Translations under genes and position numbers: made by a program
Notes under the pieces: model-generated
Seen by the model: the letters and a program-made list of their open reading frames with translations, nothing else
The model's database searches: none
Told to the model about the DNA's origin: nothing
Shown: positions 5,987-7,446 of the stretch, in pieces
Numbering within the stretch: position 1 is the first letter of the stretch
How the letters are laid out: each line of letters opens with the position of its first letter
From: Nitrospirota bacterium
GTDB lineage: Bacteria > Nitrospirota > Nitrospiria > Nitrospirales > UBA8639
NCBI GenBank assembly: GCA_003235785.1
Contig: QJYE01000285.1
Location: forward strand, 1-7,446
Length of the DNA: 7,446 nucleotides
Direction of reading: 5' to 3'

Positions 5987-7146
5987 TGGCCTCTCCACGT
6001 AAATCAGGCATTCTTCCATTCCAACGATTGCGTACGCTTGTCCGTCAGGGTGCCATTTGCGCCGATGTGCCCATTGCCCAAGAGCAGATCCAACCAGCCA
6101 GCCTGGATCTACGATTAGGCACGAAAGCCTATCGATTGCTCAGCAGCTTTCTCCCCGAACCCTCCGATCAACAGGCCCAATTCACCATTGAAGATCTGTA
6201 TCGTTCAGATCTGGTGATGTACGACATGGATTTAAGCGAAGGGGCCATTCTAGAAAAAGGGCACGTCTATTTAGTGCCGTTGATGGAACGACTCAAGCTG
6301 CCCAAAGATGTCCGTGGCCGGACGAATCCCAAAAGTTCCACGGGCCGATTGGATATTTTTACCCGCGTAGTGACCGATCTTCATGTGGGGTTTGATGAAG
6401 TACGGGCGGGCTATCAGGGGCCGTTATTTTTGGAAATTGTCCCGCGGTCGTTTACCATTCGAGTACATGCGGGCTTGGCATTGAACCAATTGCGACTCAT
6501 GTCAGGGAAGCCTTTGGTTTCAGATACATCCCTGCGGGCTGTTCATCGCAAAACCCCGTTGTTGTGCCATAATGGGGAAGATGGAGCGACTGACCGACCA
6601 TTACCCGTTAAAGATCTACGCGTCGATAATGGATTGTTTCTACGAGTGGATTTACGAGGCAATGTAGACGAAGGCCAGGGGATTGTCGGATACAGGGCGA
6701 AGAAAAATAGTCATATTGTGGATTTGAGTAAGATCGGGCATTATTCAGCCGCGGATTATTGGGAGCCGATCCATCGTAATAGCACGGCGACCATGCTCTT
6801 AGAACCTGAGGAATTTTATATCTTGGCTTCCAAAGAACGGATACAAGTTCCGCCAGGATATTCGGCAGAAATGGTAGCCTATGAAGCCGCCTGTGGGGAA
6901 TTGCGCACCCATTATGCGGGATTTTTCGATCCGGGATTTGGCTATGCTAATCCTACGCGTAAAGGCACACAGGTGGTGCTAGAAGTACGGCCACATGATG
7001 TGCCATTTCGAATTCAAGACGGGCAAACCTTTTTCAAAGTGATGTACGAACATATGCAAGACATTCCAACCCGACTCTATGGTTCTTCCATGGGGTCATC
7101 CTATTCTCAGCAAGGGCTGACGTTAAGCAAACATTTCAAGTGGTAA
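5986..7146 (+). CDS. dcd: long-form 2'-deoxycytidine 5'-triphosphate deaminase
   Basis: The protein deaminates dCTP to dUTP, supplying dUMP for thymidylate synthesis. At 386 residues it is about twice the E. coli Dcd (193), as in the long DCD family known mainly from alphaproteobacteria. Two dUTPase-like lobes are visible. Lobe 1 has QIQPASLDLRLG (34-45), RGRTNPKSSTGRLDIF (110-125), GYQGPLFLEI with Glu150, and a RVHAGLALNQLRLM strand pair (159-172). Lobe 2 has LEPEEFYILASKERIQVPPGY (272-292), AYEAACGELRTHYAGFFDPGFG (298-319) and VVLEV with Glu333. Each lobe thus keeps the G-x-LE pattern around the catalytic glutamate, and I cannot say which is active. I placed the start at the ATG at 5986, which overlaps the kamA TGA by one base (TGATG). 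An in-frame TTG at 5983 is also possible. Translational coupling is likely, since no good ribosome-binding site is seen. Confidence 0.9.
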   Translation: MASPRKSGILPFQRLRTLVRQGAICADVPIAQEQIQPASLDLRLGTKAYRLLSSFLPEPSDQQAQFTIEDLYRSDLVMYDMDLSEGAILEKGHVYLVPLMERLKLPKDVRGRTNPKSSTGRLDIFTRVVTDLHVGFDEVRAGYQGPLFLEIVPRSFTIRVHAGLALNQLRLMSGKPLVSDTSLRAVHRKTPLLCHNGEDGATDRPLPVKDLRVDNGLFLRVDLRGNVDEGQGIVGYRAKKNSHIVDLSKIGHYSAADYWEPIHRNSTATMLLEPEEFYILASKERIQVPPGYSAEMVAYEAACGELRTHYAGFFDPGFGYANPTRKGTQVVLEVRPHDVPFRIQDGQTFFKVMYEHMQDIPTRLYGSSMGSSYSQQGLTLSKHFKW

Positions 7147-7148
7147 AC

Positions 7149-7446
7149 ATGAGTACCGACGCAGATCAGCAACCCACTGAAGACCCTGTTGCCCCGAAAC
7201 CTCCTGCCCGTCCACCGGTTCAGGATGAGGAGGTGGAAGAGCAGGAAAATCGTCAAATGCAGGTGGCCATGAAAATGGTGGGATCGGCCATGGTTTTCAT
7301 TGGATTTTTGCAAGTCTTTCTTTCCGTGAATACCGGAGCGGAAATCAGCATATTCCCCATGATTATTTATTTTTTTGGGATGGCGCTGTGGGCCTATTCC
7401 TCGGTCGACACTCCCATGATTCGGTATACTGTGATAGCGTTGTCAC
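7149..7446 (+). CDS. small membrane protein with acidic N-terminus (3' end outside window)
   Basis: The frame opens at an ATG two bases after the dcd stop and stays open for 99 codons to the window edge. Residues 1-36 are polar and rich in Pro, Glu, Asp and Gln (for example PPVQDEEVEEQENRQ), so probably a disordered cytoplasmic tail. Two hydrophobic segments follow, about 43-60 (MVGSAMVFIGFLQVFLSV) and 67-84 (SIFPMIIYFFGMALWAYS), joined by a short NTGAEI loop, and a third may begin near 93. I do not recognise a family. The start lacks a clear Shine-Dalgarno, so translation is probably coupled to dcd. The operon may continue beyond the edge. Confidence 0.72.
   Translation, partial: MSTDADQQPTEDPVAPKPPARPPVQDEEVEEQENRQMQVAMKMVGSAMVFIGFLQVFLSVNTGAEISIFPMIIYFFGMALWAYSSVDTPMIRYTVIALS

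Overview
The window looks like ordinary chromosomal DNA from a free-living bacterium with roughly balanced base composition (estimated by eye). The most likely host is a member of the Nitrospirota, perhaps Nitrospira-like. This rests on a palindromic repeat at 4329-4484 that resembles, from memory, interspersed repeats in Nitrospira genomes, and on the mix of gene families. It is an inference, not a proof. No rRNA, tRNA, CRISPR array, transposase or phage gene is visible.

Left part, minus strand (1-2298): from right to left there is a free-standing DUF2156 protein (phosphatidylglycerol lysyltransferase C-terminal fold), then a good sigma70-type promoter, a very typical CbbQ/NirQ/NorQ-type AAA+ ATPase, and 30 bases later a small lipoprotein that runs off the left edge. 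The ATPase normally works with a VWA-domain partner (CbbO or NorD), and none is visible here.

Middle: a 568-base non-coding stretch (2299-2866) holds several hairpins and a REP-like fragment. It separates the DUF2156 gene from a divergent, GTG-started gene for a 462-residue ATP-grasp-like protein of unknown substrate (2867-4255). A second non-coding stretch (4256-4564) carries a 156-bp palindromic element with a second 34-bp palindrome apparently inserted in one arm.

Right part, plus strand (4565-7446): a tightly packed operon encodes a glutaredoxin/GST-N-like redox protein, a radical SAM lysine 2,3-aminomutase (KamA), a long two-lobed dCTP deaminase and the start of a small membrane protein. 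The spacings are 3 bases, a 1-base overlap and 2 bases. The aminomutase keeps its cluster cysteines, PLP lysine and substrate aspartates, so it should make beta-lysine. No beta-lysine acetyltransferase (AblB) is in view, so the fate of the product is open. Three neighbouring products belong to families linked to amino-acid transfer or lysine chemistry (DUF2156, ATP-grasp ligase fold, lysine aminomutase). This is the most suggestive theme in the window but is unproven.
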